Shown here: in pieces, positions 34,448 to 44,166 of the stretch | How positions within the stretch are numbered: position 1 is the first letter of the stretch | How the letters are laid out: each line of letters opens with the position of its first letter | NCBI GenBank assembly: GCA_019639255.1 | Contig: JAHBSF010000005.1 | Coordinates: forward strand, 62,001-126,000 | Source of the DNA: Acidobacteriota bacterium | Lineage (GTDB): Bacteria > Acidobacteriota > Blastocatellia > RBC074 | Length of the DNA stretch: 64,000 nucleotides | Reading direction: 5' to 3' | The notes under the pieces: generated by a model | The model's input: the letters and a program-made list of their open reading frames with translations, nothing else | What the model was told of the DNA's origin: nothing | Databases searched by the model: none | Made by a program: the position numbers and the translations under genes

Positions 34448-36214
34448 TTATGAACGAGCGGTTGCGGTCAGCGTCGCAATTTCCGATTCACTCGCCGCCG
34501 GCTCGCTCAAATCAATCGTCTGCACGATGTCGCGCGGGAAAAACAACTCGATCACCCAATCCGACAGCACGCGCACCTTGCGCTCCAAACCGGGCAGCTT
34601 TGATAGATAAATCCCTCGCCACATCAACCACGCGAGCAGCCCCGAAAAACGCACTGATTTGTCCCTGGCGAATGGGATGGAGAGTTCGGCGCAGGCCGTG
34701 TGATGCCCGACGACGCAGAGAGCACCGAGTGAATCGAAGTGGAAGGGTTGAAGTGGCTTGCCCCCATCGCTTTTGATGTGCGCGTGAATGTTGCGCGCCA
34801 GCGTCCGCGCTTCGCGCAGCGCGAATTGCGCCGTCGGCGCACAGGGCTTGCCGTTTTTCGCATCAATCAGCGCTGCGCAATCGCCGAGCGCCCATAAGCC
34901 CGGGTGGCCGGGTACAGCCATCGTATTTTCGACGACCACCGCGCCCCGCTTGCTCAGTTCGACGGGCAACGTTTTGATCAGCGGATTTGGGAGTGTGCCC
35001 GCTGTCCAGACCAGCGTCTGCGCATTGATCTGTTCTCCCGAACCCAGAACGACTACTCCGGGGCGGGCGTCGGCCAATCGCGTTTTTAGCTTGAAAGTGA
35101 CGCCGCGATCGGTCATCCGTTCAAGCGCGTAGCGGGCGAGCGGCGCACTCAATTCCGGCAGGATGCGGTCGCCCGCGTGCACGAGAATGATTTGCAAATC
35201 TTCAGCACGTAAATTCGGGTAATCGGCCAGCATCCCACGCGCGAAGTCATTCAACGCCCCCGCCAGTTCCACGCCCGCAAAACCGCCGCCCGCGACTACC
35301 AACGTCAGCAACTCTCGTCGCTTGCCTGCATCCGGTTCGCGATCAGCGCGCTCGAACATATCAATCACGTGATTGCGAATGCGGATCGCATCCAGCAGCG
35401 ATTTGAAGTCGAACGCCAGCCGCTTGATGTTTTCGTTGCCGAAGTAATTCGATATCGAGCCGAGGGCCAGAACGAGATGATCGAAGTCGATTTCCTGTAT
35501 CTCCGACGAGTCGCGTCTGTGCGGGTCGAGCGCCACGCGGACGCGGCGGTTTTCCAAATCGATCCCCTCGACTTTTCCGCGCACGACCTGCGTGCGGCGC
35601 AGACTGGTTCTCAGCGGCGTGCTGATGTGCGTCGGCTCGAGGCTGCTGCCGGCGACTTCGGCGAGCATAGGAGTGAAGAGCAGCGCGTTGGTCTCGCTCA
35701 CGATCAGAATCGAGGCCGAAACGTCGGCGCTGAATACCTGCTCCAGGTTCTCTGCCGTCGTCATCCCCGCGAAACCTCCGCCGAGGATGACGATGCGCTT
35801 CTTTTCGACTGCGGGCGGCGGAGGGGCGGCAATCTCCGGCCCCAACCGCGAGAGCGCCAGATCGTCGAGCGCCTGCCGCGTCAACCCCAAACACGCGCCA
35901 TAGAACACCCATCCCACCAATTGCGGAAAAAGCTCGCGCATCCCTTCCGCGGTCCACTGCGGCATCTGACTCCCGAACAGCGGAAAGACGATAACGCTCA
36001 ACAATGCCCACAGCGGGACGCCGAACGCGGCCGCGGTAATTGCATTGTCAAGATAAACATGCCGCGCAGGACGGAAAGCGACCGTAAACACGGCGCCTAC
36101 GATCAAGCCGAGAACGATTGCCAGCAGGATGCGGTTCAGTGTCAGGGCCAATATCAATCCGCTGATCGCGCCCGCCAAGCCGCCGATCAGACCTCGTCTC
36201 AGGAGCTTATTCAT
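34448..36214 (-). CDS. Type II NADH dehydrogenase-like flavoprotein with N-terminal membrane domain
   Basis: 588 residues. The first 115 residues hold three or four membrane segments ([20 protein letters not shown] and following). From about 142 there is an NDH-2/FAD-NAD oxidoreductase: FAD motif [19 protein letters not shown] motif [14 protein letters not shown], and the second FAD contact [11 protein letters not shown], then [12 protein letters not shown] and a C-terminal segment with amphipathic helix. It probably oxidises NADH and passes electrons to quinone without pumping protons. AAGGGA precedes the ATG. The unusual part is the N-terminal membrane domain; the next gene encodes a similar-looking membrane protein. 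Confidence 0.82.
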   Translation of the reverse strand: MNKLLRRGLIGGLAGAISGLILALTLNRILLAIVLGLIVGAVFTVAFRPARHVYLDNAITAAAFGVPLWALLSVIVFPLFGSQMPQWTAEGMRELFPQLVGWVFYGACLGLTRQALDDLALSRLGPEIAAPPPPAVEKKRIVILGGGFAGMTTAENLEQVFSADVSASILIVSETNALLFTPMLAEVAGSSLEPTHISTPLRTSLRRTQVVRGKVEGIDLENRRVRVALDPHRRDSSEIQEIDFDHLVLALGSISNYFGNENIKRLAFDFKSLLDAIRIRNHVIDMFERADREPDAGKRRELLTLVVAGGGFAGVELAGALNDFARGMLADYPNLRAEDLQIILVHAGDRILPELSAPLARYALERMTDRGVTFKLKTRLADARPGVVVLGSGEQINAQTLVWTAGTLPNPLIKTLPVELSKRGAVVVENTMAVPGHPGLWALGDCAALIDAKNGKPCAPTAQFALREARTLARNIHAHIKSDGGKPLQPFHFDSLGALCVVGHHTACAELSIPFARDKSVRFSGLLAWLMWRGIYLSKLPGLERKVRVLSDWVIELFFPRDIVQTIDLSEPAASESEIATLTATARS

Positions 36215-36342
36215 CGCATTTTTCCCTTCAATCGCCTTGAAGACGACGAATTCCAGTCGATTCCTGTGATGAAATCCGGTTGGTATGCTGATTTATTCCG
36301 CTCGCCGACCCAAGGTTGACGCTCGAATCTCGGTTTAGAAAC

Positions 36343-36444
36343 AAAGAGAGATAACGGAACAAACGAAATGAAACGAAAATTACCGAAAAGTCGAATATTT
36401 CGGTATGTTCCGTCTAATTTCGTATGTTTCGTTATCGCTCTTTC
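36343..36444. repeat. Family A palindrome, copy 8
   Basis: Left arm AGAGATAACGGAACAAACGA, loop AAGTCGAATATT, right arm TCCGTCTAATTTCGTATGTT ending TTATCGCTCT. Divergent gap between NDH-2 and the hydroxyacyl-CoA dehydrogenase. It could supply false upstream starts to the dehydrogenase. Confidence 0.88.
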
Positions 36445-36561
36445 TTTACTGCTGTGGATCGATTTATAGTTAAAGTGAAGGAGCCGCACCCTATTGATTT
36501 CATCCCAAACACTCCCGATAATTCCCCGCATCTCACACATTATGGATTCCGGGAACACTCT

Positions 36562-37422
36562 ATGAACCATTCAGTTGAATGTATCGCCGTAATCGGCGCG
36601 GGCACGATGGGCCACGGCATAGCGCAGGTAGCGGCGCAGGCCGGGTACGAAGTGTATTTGCACGATGTAGCGGAGGATCTGATTGCCCGCGCCCGCGCCC
36701 GCATTGAGGACAATCTCAGCAAAGGCGTAACGCGCGGCAAGGTTACGGAAGATGAACGCGCTGCGGCGTTGTCGCGCCTTCATACGACTACGGATCTTGA
36801 GCAGGCTGCCGGCCGGGCGGATATGATAATCGAGGCCATCGTCGAGGATCTCGGCGTCAAACACGATCTGTTCCGGCGTCTCGAAGCTGCGGCGCCCAGT
36901 CACGCAGTACTTGCGTCCAATACTTCATCGTTGAGCATTACCGAGGTTGCAGCGGCCGTTGGCGCGCCGGAGCGCATAATAGGCATGCACTTTTTCAACC
37001 CCGCGCACATCATGAAGCTGCTTGAAATCATCTTCACACGGCAGACAAGCTCAGACGCTCTCGAAGCTGCGCGCGAAGTCGGGCGGCGCATGAAAAAGGA
37101 ATGCATTACGGTTCGTGATTCGCCGGGTTTCGCCACGAGCCGGCTCGGCGTCTGCATCGGCCTTGAAGCCATACGCATGGTCGAAGAGGGTATAGCCTCG
37201 GCCGAAGACATAGACAAGGCGATGGTGCTTGGCTACAACCATCCTATGGGACCGCTCAGACTGGGCGATCTTGTGGGCCTGGATATTCGGTTGGGAGTCG
37301 CCGAGTACCTGCACGGGAAACTCGGCGAGCGGTTCCGTCCGCCGGAACTGCTCAGGCGTATGGTGGCCGAGGGGCGGCTCGGTCAGAAAACGGGTGAAGG
37401 CTTTTATCGCTGGGAGAAATAA
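36562..37422 (+). CDS. 3-hydroxyacyl-CoA (3-hydroxybutyryl-CoA) dehydrogenase
   Basis: 286 residues, cytoplasmic. Oxidises L-3-hydroxyacyl-CoA with NAD+. N-terminal Rossmann motif IAVIGAGTMGHGIAQVAA, catalytic His in GMHFFNPAHIMKL, conserved SSLSITEVA and RDSPGFATSRLG, and the C-terminal dimer domain ending GQKTGEGFYRWEK. Length is normal. ATG 36,562 gives the family N-terminus; an upstream in-frame start at 36,424 lies in the palindrome. Followed after 3 nt by an enoyl-CoA hydratase: a beta-oxidation or butyrate-pathway pair. Confidence 0.93.
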   Translation: MNHSVECIAVIGAGTMGHGIAQVAAQAGYEVYLHDVAEDLIARARARIEDNLSKGVTRGKVTEDERAAALSRLHTTTDLEQAAGRADMIIEAIVEDLGVKHDLFRRLEAAAPSHAVLASNTSSLSITEVAAAVGAPERIIGMHFFNPAHIMKLLEIIFTRQTSSDALEAAREVGRRMKKECITVRDSPGFATSRLGVCIGLEAIRMVEEGIASAEDIDKAMVLGYNHPMGPLRLGDLVGLDIRLGVAEYLHGKLGERFRPPELLRRMVAEGRLGQKTGEGFYRWEK

Positions 37423-37425
37423 GAA

Positions 37426-38202
37426 ATGGCTGAAAACGTAATTCTCGAAAGGCGCGGGCGCATCGCGCTTGCGACCATCAACCGTCCCGAAAAACTGAAC
37501 GCTCTGAACATACAGACGCGCGCCGAACTCGTAGATTGCTTCAACGAATTGCGCGATGACGCGGACATTCGCGTGGTTGTGATAACGGGCGCGGGAGGTA
37601 AGGCATTCGTTGCGGGCGCCGATATAAACGAATTCGCCGGACGAACGGCGATCGAGCAGCGCAGTGTTATGCGCGCGAAGAGCATCTTCACGGCCGCCGA
37701 GGACTTTCCCAAACCGCTTATTGCGATGATCAACGGCTTCTGTCTGGGCGGCGGATGCGAGCTTGCGCTCGCCTGTGATATTCGCATTGCAAGCGAGCGC
37801 TCGCGTTTCGGTCAACCCGAGATAAATCTGGGCATCATTCCCGGGGGCGGGGGCACGCAGCGCCTGACGCGTCTTGTAGGCGAGGGCAAGGCGATGCAGA
37901 TGATCCTTTCGGGCGCGATGATCGACGCCGCTGAGGCTTACCGCATCGGACTGGTAAACGATGTATATCCGGCTGAGGAACTCGAAGCCAAAACCATGGA
38001 ACTCGCCTCGCTGATTGCCGAGAAAAGCCCCGTGGCGCTTGCGATGGCGAAGACTGCTGTAAAGAACGCCGCGCGCATGAACCTGCGCGAGGGACTCGAC
38101 GCCGAAATCGACCTGTTCGCCCTCTGTTTTTCCAGCGAGGACAAGGAGGAGGGCGTGAGGGCGTTTCTGGAGAAGCGCAAGCCCGATTTCAAAGGCAGAT
38201 AA
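37426..38202 (+). CDS. Enoyl-CoA hydratase
   Basis: 258 residues. Crotonase fold; hydrates trans-2-enoyl-CoA. Both catalytic glutamates are in place: GGGCELALACD and QPEINLGIIPGGGGTQRL. The oxyanion hole AFVAGADINEF is present. It starts 3 nt after the dehydrogenase stop, so it is coupled. Its stop lies in AGATAA next to palindrome copy 9. Confidence 0.95.
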   Translation: MAENVILERRGRIALATINRPEKLNALNIQTRAELVDCFNELRDDADIRVVVITGAGGKAFVAGADINEFAGRTAIEQRSVMRAKSIFTAAEDFPKPLIAMINGFCLGGGCELALACDIRIASERSRFGQPEINLGIIPGGGGTQRLTRLVGEGKAMQMILSGAMIDAAEAYRIGLVNDVYPAEELEAKTMELASLIAEKSPVALAMAKTAVKNAARMNLREGLDAEIDLFALCFSSEDKEEGVRAFLEKRKPDFKGR

Positions 38203-38204
38203 CA

Positions 38205-38298
38205 AAAGATAACGGAACAAACGAAACAAGACGGAAACTACGAAAATATTCAACTATTCCGTTCTTTTCGTTTCATTTCGTTTGTTCCGTTATCTCTA
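38205..38298. repeat. Family A palindrome, copy 9 (loop reversed)
   Basis: Left arm AAAGATAACGGAACAAACGA, loop ATATTCAACTAT, right arm TTCATTTCGTTTGTTCCGTT then ATCTCT. Tandem gap. Starts right at the enoyl-CoA hydratase stop. Confidence 0.9.
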
Positions 38299-38319
38299 TC
38301 GACCGGGATAGAAGCGCCG

Positions 38320-39567
38320 ATGACTGCCAAAAGATTTACGATACCCGCTTTTACGTTTTGTCTGGTTTGTCTGATCGGCGCAAATGCAGCGGCGATCCCG
38401 GATTACATGAGCCAGTTCGCCGAAGATCCGCTTTCGCGCATCGAACTTCGCAACAAGTGCTCCGTATGCCATACGAGTCCGGCGGGCGGAGGCCCGAGAA
38501 ACGATTTCGGCCGGGCATTCGCATCCGCAGGTCGCAGGATCACGCCAGAGTTGAGAAAACAATTCCCCGCGCTTTTCCGATCCCCGAATGAACCGCCGCC
38601 GCAGTTGCCGAAAGTGAACTTCATCGAGGGTTCAAGCACAGAAGCCGTACTCGAACTCGACGGCAAAAGATACCTGATCAACACCAAAGATCATACCGTA
38701 TCCATTCTCGCAGCCGATCCGGCTCCGGCCGAGGTCTCTGCCCGTTCATCAGGATCGGGTTTGCAGAAAACCGAACAAGCCGATGTATACGAGTCAGTAG
38801 ACGTGCGGTTGATCAATCTGCCTACGGCGATGCCTGTAGAGAAGGGATCATTATGGGTGGATTTCACGCACCGGTTTCCGTTTAATGAAGTGACGGATCG
38901 CGCGGGACTCTTTGGACTCGACGGATTCGCCGCACCATCGTTCGGATTCACCTACGGCGTTACGGATCACCTGCACGTGGGTGCATACCGCTCGCCCACG
39001 GTCATCGGCCGGACAATACAATTGTTTGCGGGCGTTCAGATGCTGAATGAACGAAAGGGGCATCCCGTCAGTCTCCAGGGGCGTATTGCGATCGAGGGAC
39101 GCGATAATTTTCAGCGCAATTTCACTACAAGCTTTGAACTCTCGCTGGCGCGCAGCGTGACGCGGCGCGCGCAGGTTTATGTCGTTCCGACCGTATCGCT
39201 CGGCGATCGGCCATTGGTTGCGCCGAACCGGAACTTCGAGGGTCGTACGGCGGCTGCGCTCGGCCTGGGGCTTGCAGTCAATGTACGTCCATCGGTGGCG
39301 CTTATGGCCGAAGCCAATATGAGGCTCAACGAGCGCGGCCGCTATACGGACGGGCGGCCGGAATTCGGGCGGGGCATTCATCGCCCCGTAGTGGGATTCG
39401 GCATACAAAAAGCCAGTGTTACGCGCAAACACGCGTTTACGCTCACGTTTTCCAACGGGCACGGGACCACTTTCGCGCAGCGTTCGCAGACGCGCGGATT
39501 ATTTTTCGCCGACGATTCATTCAGCGGAATGACGATCGGTTTCAATCTGACGCGCAGGCTGTTTTGA
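38320..39567 (+). CDS. Exported single-haem c-type domain plus outer-membrane-type barrel protein
   Basis: 415 residues. Signal peptide (1-25), then the haem c motif C47-S-V-C50-H51 with TSPAGGGPRNDFG behind it. From residue 150 to the C-terminal Phe the sequence alternates as a beta-barrel (DUF5777-like: WVDFTHRFPFNEVTDRAG, FGFTYGVTDHLHVGAYRS, VYVVPTVSLGDRP). So it is likely an outer-membrane protein with a periplasmic haem. Cytochrome-like role in electron transfer is possible but unproved. Confidence 0.8.
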   Translation: MTAKRFTIPAFTFCLVCLIGANAAAIPDYMSQFAEDPLSRIELRNKCSVCHTSPAGGGPRNDFGRAFASAGRRITPELRKQFPALFRSPNEPPPQLPKVNFIEGSSTEAVLELDGKRYLINTKDHTVSILAADPAPAEVSARSSGSGLQKTEQADVYESVDVRLINLPTAMPVEKGSLWVDFTHRFPFNEVTDRAGLFGLDGFAAPSFGFTYGVTDHLHVGAYRSPTVIGRTIQLFAGVQMLNERKGHPVSLQGRIAIEGRDNFQRNFTTSFELSLARSVTRRAQVYVVPTVSLGDRPLVAPNRNFEGRTAAALGLGLAVNVRPSVALMAEANMRLNERGRYTDGRPEFGRGIHRPVVGFGIQKASVTRKHAFTLTFSNGHGTTFAQRSQTRGLFFADDSFSGMTIGFNLTRRLF

Positions 39568-39608
39568 CGCGATGCAAACGACCTGAATCATTTTCATAGA
39601 GTGGGATT

Positions 39609-40817
39609 ATGAGCAATCGACTTGCGGTAGTGGGCGGCGCGGTTGTTACGTCGCTCGGCGTAATCGAACGGGGAATCGTACTGTGCGAAGACGCGCGCAT
39701 AACTTATGTCGGCGAGGCTGAAAGCGCCGCGCCGGAACCGGGATCGCAGATTATTGACGCATCCGGTCATATGGTTTTTCCCGGTCTTATCGACACGCAC
39801 GTGCACGGAAGCGGCGGCGACGATCTGATGTCGGGGGGGGCCGAAGCGATTCGCCGCGTATCGCGCGCGCAGTTGAAATACGGCGTAACCGGTTATCTTC
39901 CGACCACGATTGCAGCGCGCCATACGGACCTATTGCGCATGATAGAGCATACGCTCGAAGCGGAAAAAGACGCAGGGCTTGCGGCTGAAATACTCGGATT
40001 CCATCTTGAAGGGCCGTACATAAACATAAAGTACAAGGGTGCGCAGCCCGACGAAGGCATTCGCGATCCGGATTTCGACGAGTGCCGCGAACTGCTTGAG
40101 GCCGCGCCGGGGCGCACAAAAATCATGACGCTCGCGCCGGAACTGCCCGGCGGAATGGAAATGATACGTTGGCTGACAAGCGAGGGAGTAACGGCGTCGC
40201 TCGGACATTCGGAGGCGGATTACGATACGGCACTCGCTGCAATAGATGCCGGCGCAACGCACGCAACACACCTTTACAACGCGATGTCGGGCGTTCATCA
40301 CCGCAGGCCGGGACTTGCCGCTGCGTGTTTGAACGAGCCGGGTATACGCGCGGAAATAATTCTTGACGGCGTGCACGTTCACAGGCGTATGGCGCAGCTC
40401 GCCTTGCGCGCAAAGGGCCGTGACGGGCTGGTGATAATTACGGACGCCACAGCGGCTCAGGGTTGTCCGGACGGCGTGTATGCGCTGGGCGATTTTCAGA
40501 TCCGCGTGCGCGGGCCGTTATGTACATTGATGGACGGCGAAACGATCGCCGGTTCGGTGCTGACGATGAACCGTGCGGCGCGACACGCAATCGAGTTTAT
40601 GCACGCTGATCTTGCGGATGCGGCGCATATGGCTGCAATGCTTCCGGCAAAGCTGTGCGGAGCAATGGACCGCAAAGGCTCGCTGGAAGTCGGAAAAGAC
40701 GCGGATCTGGCGGTGTTTGATGTGGATTTCGACGTAGTATGGACCGTGCTCGGCGGCGAAATCGCATATAAGAGAGATGACGGAACAAACGAAAATAGAC
40801 GAAAACTACGGAATTAG
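39609..40817 (+). CDS. nagA: N-acetylglucosamine-6-phosphate deacetylase with a repeat-encoded tail
   Basis: 402 residues. Converts GlcNAc-6-P to GlcN-6-P and acetate in amino sugar and peptidoglycan recycling. Amidohydrolase metal motif IDTHVHG (His64, His66), HLEGPY with the bridging Glu, [15 protein letters not shown] and ITDATAAQG. The enzyme proper ends about ...[12 protein letters not shown]; the last residues [15 protein letters not shown] and the stop come from family A copy 10. A peptidoglycan lytic transglycosylase gene lies convergent just behind. Confidence 0.92.
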   Translation: MSNRLAVVGGAVVTSLGVIERGIVLCEDARITYVGEAESAAPEPGSQIIDASGHMVFPGLIDTHVHGSGGDDLMSGGAEAIRRVSRAQLKYGVTGYLPTTIAARHTDLLRMIEHTLEAEKDAGLAAEILGFHLEGPYINIKYKGAQPDEGIRDPDFDECRELLEAAPGRTKIMTLAPELPGGMEMIRWLTSEGVTASLGHSEADYDTALAAIDAGATHATHLYNAMSGVHHRRPGLAAACLNEPGIRAEIILDGVHVHRRMAQLALRAKGRDGLVIITDATAAQGCPDGVYALGDFQIRVRGPLCTLMDGETIAGSVLTMNRAARHAIEFMHADLADAAHMAAMLPAKLCGAMDRKGSLEVGKDADLAVFDVDFDVVWTVLGGEIAYKRDDGTNENRRKLRN

Positions 40818-40866
40818 CCTAACCTTCCGTTTGTTCCGTCCCTTTCCGTTTGTTCCGTTATCTCTG
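40770..40866. repeat. Family A palindrome, copy 10 (inside gene ends)
   Basis: Left arm GAGAGATGACGGAACAAACG, asymmetric centre TTAGCCTAACC, right arm TTTCCGTTTGTTCCGTTATC. Overlaps the last codons of nagA on one side, and its GAGATAA supplies the stop of the lytic transglycosylase on the other. Convergent. Confidence 0.9.
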
Positions 40867-43221
40867 CTTTTCCCCGCCGAAGTCGGGATAAATCGCTCGA
40901 TAAGCGCGGTAGTAATTGAGTACGTGGAAAACGTAGTCCTTCGTCTCGCGTTTTGCCGCTTCTATGGTGAAGCGATCGACTTCCGGAGTGCGCGCCCGCG
41001 CAATCCATCTGCGCACCGAGTCTTCGCTGCCGTTATAGGCGGCGGCTACGGCCTGCGGCGTCCCGAATTCGTCGAACAGGTTTTTCATATATTGCGCGCC
41101 TATGAGTATAGCGGCGTCGGGTTGGTACAGATCGCTCTGGTCGAAATCTGCGAGGCCGAGCTGATCTGCGATCCTCGATGAAGTAGAGGAAATGAACTGC
41201 AGCAGGCCGCGCGCGGCGGCGGCGCTTTTCACGCGCGGGTCGTAGCGGCTTTCCTGCCGCGCTATCGAGAGCACAAAACGCGGATCGACGCCGCGCGACG
41301 CCGCATGCCTGAGCAATGATTCGCGGAAAGGCAGGGGATAAAAAATCTCGGCCAGTTCTTTCGGCAACAACTCCGCTCGGTAATCGCCGGGCAGACTATT
41401 CAGAATCGGTTCGGAAAACTTGATCGTGCGGTCGGCGCAATCGCCGCGTGCGCAGTACCAGGCCAGCGTATAGGTCCAGTTGCGCGCCGCCGCGCCGCTG
41501 CCCGAGGGCCGCGCCGCAGCCAGCTCCGATGCGCCTTCGTCATAGAGTCCGAGGTCTATCAACGCCGCGGCAAGCTGTGAGCCTGCAACTCCCAGGGGCA
41601 TCCGCTCAAATGCCGGCAGTTTGTAAGCCGGAAGCTTTGCGTAGGAAGCGCTAAGTATTCGTAGCATCTCTTCGCGGGTGGCGGCTGAATCTTTTTCATC
41701 CAGAAGGCGCAGCGCCTGAGAAGCGGCGGTTTTGGCCGTCTGAGCGTTGCCGGCGGAGTGGGCGGCGCGCGCATCCTTGAGAAATCGATCGAGGTGCGAG
41801 GCTGCGAACCTGCGCGTTCGCGTTCCGGCGCCGAGCGCGCGTAGGCGCTCGCCGGCCTGTGCGCCGTAATAACCGCCGGGGCCGTCTCGCAGTTCGGGCA
41901 GTGCAAGGTAGGCGATTACGGCGTCGTCGAAGCGTCCGAGTTTTTCCAGACACATCGCGCGCATGAATGCGATTTCGGCAGGATTGGTAGTGGCTACGAG
42001 GCCGCGCCCGATGGGGCGTGCGCGCAGAGCGTCCAGATCGGCAAGCGCGCCGGTAAGGTTGCCCTGGGTCAAACGAATTTTTGCGGAATCAAACAGGGCG
42101 CGTGCGGCGATGTAGGGATCGCGCGCTTCGGTTTGCGCGCGCGCAGTCCATTTCAGCGCCTCATCGTAGCGGCCTGCCGAACGCAGCGTGTCGATTGCGT
42201 TCAGATATGCATAACCGAAATACTTGCTGCGCGGATACTTCTTGAGGAAATCATCGTAGCGGGCGACGGCCCGGTCGGCGTCGTTGAGCGCCTGATGCGA
42301 ATGACCTACGTAATAAAACCCCTGTTCGCCCTCTTCTGTAATGGGAAATTCAGCGTAGGCGCGTTCGTACCAGCGGATGGCTTCCTGGAAGTTATCTTCG
42401 AGAAAGTAGCCGCGTCCGAGGTGAAACAATGCTTCGGCTCGGCGCGTGCTTTGCGGAAAGTCGTTGACGATGGAAAGCCAGTGGCGGCGCGCGTCGGCGA
42501 ACGAGCGGTTGAAATGATATATGCGCGCGCGGCGCAGACGTTCGGCCTCACCGATTGTGACTTTCTGGATTTCGTCGATTCTGTCGAGTCCGAGTATGGC
42601 GCGCAGCGCTCCGTCGTCTGAAGCGCCGGAGGCGAGCAGGGAATCGAATGTAGCGCGCGCAGCCGTCATGTCGTTAAGGGCGAGTTGCGCTTCGCCAATG
42701 CGTGCGAGCGCTTCGCGCGCGGTTCCGCCTCGTACACCGGCAATCGGGCGCAGCACGGCGATTGCTTGCTGATATTTCCGGCTTTTCAGCAGGCTTGCCG
42801 CGAGTCGCGCGCGCGCCGCGTCGCGGCGCAGAAACTGCGGATGATCCGAAAGCAGGCGTGTGAGGAGTTCCTGTTCGGCGGCCACGTTGCCCGATGCGCG
42901 TTCGAGTTCGGCGCTATGCCAGAGTGCATAGGGCGCAAGCGGGGATTTGCGCGTTATGACCTGTTGAAAGTAGCGTTGTGCGTCCCGGTTCGATCCGCGC
43001 CGCAGCAGGACGCGGGCGAGCAGATAGTCCTGATTATCCCGAATGAAAGCGGTCGGGGAACTGCGTGCAGCCTCGCGCAGGAGGTTTTCTGCCACAGCAA
43101 GGTCATCGCGCGCCATGGCTCGCACAAGCGGCGATTGCCGTGTCTGGGCCGCGGAGATCAATGGAAAGGCAAGAAAGACTACAGGCAGCAGCAACAGGCT
43201 GCGGGCGGCGCTAAATTTCAT
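40858..43221 (-). CDS. Soluble lytic murein transglycosylase (SLT family)
   Basis: 787 residues. Periplasmic enzyme that cleaves the glycan strands of peptidoglycan. Signal peptide (1-25, ending ISAAQ). Residues 30-580 are helical TPR-like solenoid repeats (FHLGRGYFLEDNFQEAIRWYE, FYYVGHSHQALNDADRAVARYD), the U-shaped superhelix of SLT enzymes. The C-terminal lysozyme-like domain has catalytic Glu657 in ARQESRYDPR, AARGLLQFI and AAAYNGSEDSVRRWI. Stop codon TAA belongs to palindrome copy 10. Longer than E. coli Slt70 because of more repeats. Confidence 0.92.
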   Translation of the reverse strand: MKFSAARSLLLLPVVFLAFPLISAAQTRQSPLVRAMARDDLAVAENLLREAARSSPTAFIRDNQDYLLARVLLRRGSNRDAQRYFQQVITRKSPLAPYALWHSAELERASGNVAAEQELLTRLLSDHPQFLRRDAARARLAASLLKSRKYQQAIAVLRPIAGVRGGTAREALARIGEAQLALNDMTAARATFDSLLASGASDDGALRAILGLDRIDEIQKVTIGEAERLRRARIYHFNRSFADARRHWLSIVNDFPQSTRRAEALFHLGRGYFLEDNFQEAIRWYERAYAEFPITEEGEQGFYYVGHSHQALNDADRAVARYDDFLKKYPRSKYFGYAYLNAIDTLRSAGRYDEALKWTARAQTEARDPYIAARALFDSAKIRLTQGNLTGALADLDALRARPIGRGLVATTNPAEIAFMRAMCLEKLGRFDDAVIAYLALPELRDGPGGYYGAQAGERLRALGAGTRTRRFAASHLDRFLKDARAAHSAGNAQTAKTAASQALRLLDEKDSAATREEMLRILSASYAKLPAYKLPAFERMPLGVAGSQLAAALIDLGLYDEGASELAAARPSGSGAAARNWTYTLAWYCARGDCADRTIKFSEPILNSLPGDYRAELLPKELAEIFYPLPFRESLLRHAASRGVDPRFVLSIARQESRYDPRVKSAAAARGLLQFISSTSSRIADQLGLADFDQSDLYQPDAAILIGAQYMKNLFDEFGTPQAVAAAYNGSEDSVRRWIARARTPEVDRFTIEAAKRETKDYVFHVLNYYRAYRAIYPDFGGEKQR

Positions 43222-43275
43222 GGGCTGTTCCCGAATGATGCATACAGATTAACCGGTTGTCGGGGCGCAGGTGCA

Positions 43276-43305
43276 ATTATAATGGCCGCAGCGGGGCGAA
43301 GACAA
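43276..43305 (-). promoter_or_regulatory. Candidate sigma-70-type promoter for the lytic transglycosylase
   Basis: On the minus strand TTGTCT (43,300-43,305) and TATAAT (43,276-43,281) are 18 nt apart, and the -10 box is 55 nt before the gene. Overlapping +strand TATAAT makes the direction ambiguous. Confidence 0.4.
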
Positions 43306-43444
43306 AGAGAGTCAGGCTTGTCGCAAACCGATGTCCTGACAGATAGAAACTTTTCAGACTTCGGGGCGCGGCGCGGAGTCTAATGGTTGGATTGAAGATG
43401 TTTAAACCGATCCATAGTGGATTGGTACAAAGCGTGAGACATAA

Positions 43445-43546
43445 AAGAGAGATAACGGAACAAACGAAATGAGACGAAAATCACTGAAAGTTGAATATTT
43501 TCGTCTGTTGGGTCTATTTTGGTCTGTTCCGTTATCTCTCTTTTTT
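43445..43546. repeat. Family A palindrome, copy 11
   Basis: Left arm AAGAGAGATAACGGAACAAA, loop AAGTTGAATATTT, right arm TTTGGTCTGTTCCGTTATCT then CTCTTTTTT. Divergent gap, ending about 29 nt before the sigma factor start. Confidence 0.9.
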
Positions 43547-43574
43547 GCCCCGGAAGGATAGGCTGATTTCGAGG

Positions 43575-44147
43575 ATGGATCTCAGCGACGATCAGATCAT
43601 CGAGCGCACGCTTTCGGGCGAGACCGAAGCGTTTGGGTTGCTTGTGCGCAGGTGGGAAAATCCGATATACGGGTTGTCGCTGCGCATGCTGGGCCGCGAC
43701 GAGGATGCGCGCGACGTTTGCCAGGAGACTTTTCTTGCGGCTTACCGCAATCTGCGAAAGTTTCGCGGCGACGCAAAGTTTTCATCCTGGCTCTATCGTA
43801 TTGCGCTGAACGCCTGTCATACGCGGCTTCGGAGGCAGGACAACGGATTCGCGCAATCGCTCGATACGGAAGACGACGACGGCCGCAGGGTGGAATTCGC
43901 CGATCTTTCGAGCGAATCGGCTTCGGAGGCAATGCTGCGCGACCAGCGCGCGCTCATTCTTCGACGCGCGTTACAGGCTATTCCGGCCGAGATGCGCCAG
44001 GTGATTGTTATGAAGGAGTACGAGGACCTGACCTTCGCCGAGATAGCCGAGATATTGCAGATCCCTGTGAGTACGGTGAAATCGCGTCTTTATACCGGAT
44101 TGCAGCAGTTGCGCGCGCGCCTCGATCATCTGCGCTCAGCGCTTTAG
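43575..44147 (+). CDS. ECF RNA polymerase sigma factor (RpoE/SigE type)
   Basis: 190 residues. Region 2 ([57 protein letters not shown]) and region 4 ([40 protein letters not shown]) are both complete. ATG 43,575 gives the family N-terminus; the in-frame extension to 43,491 is palindrome sequence. Next is an anti-sigma gene, then an LTxxQ protein, so it probably directs an envelope-stress regulon. Confidence 0.93.
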   Translation: MDLSDDQIIERTLSGETEAFGLLVRRWENPIYGLSLRMLGRDEDARDVCQETFLAAYRNLRKFRGDAKFSSWLYRIALNACHTRLRRQDNGFAQSLDTEDDDGRRVEFADLSSESASEAMLRDQRALILRRALQAIPAEMRQVIVMKEYEDLTFAEIAEILQIPVSTVKSRLYTGLQQLRARLDHLRSAL

Positions 44148-44166
44148 GTCATATGAAAGACAAGTC

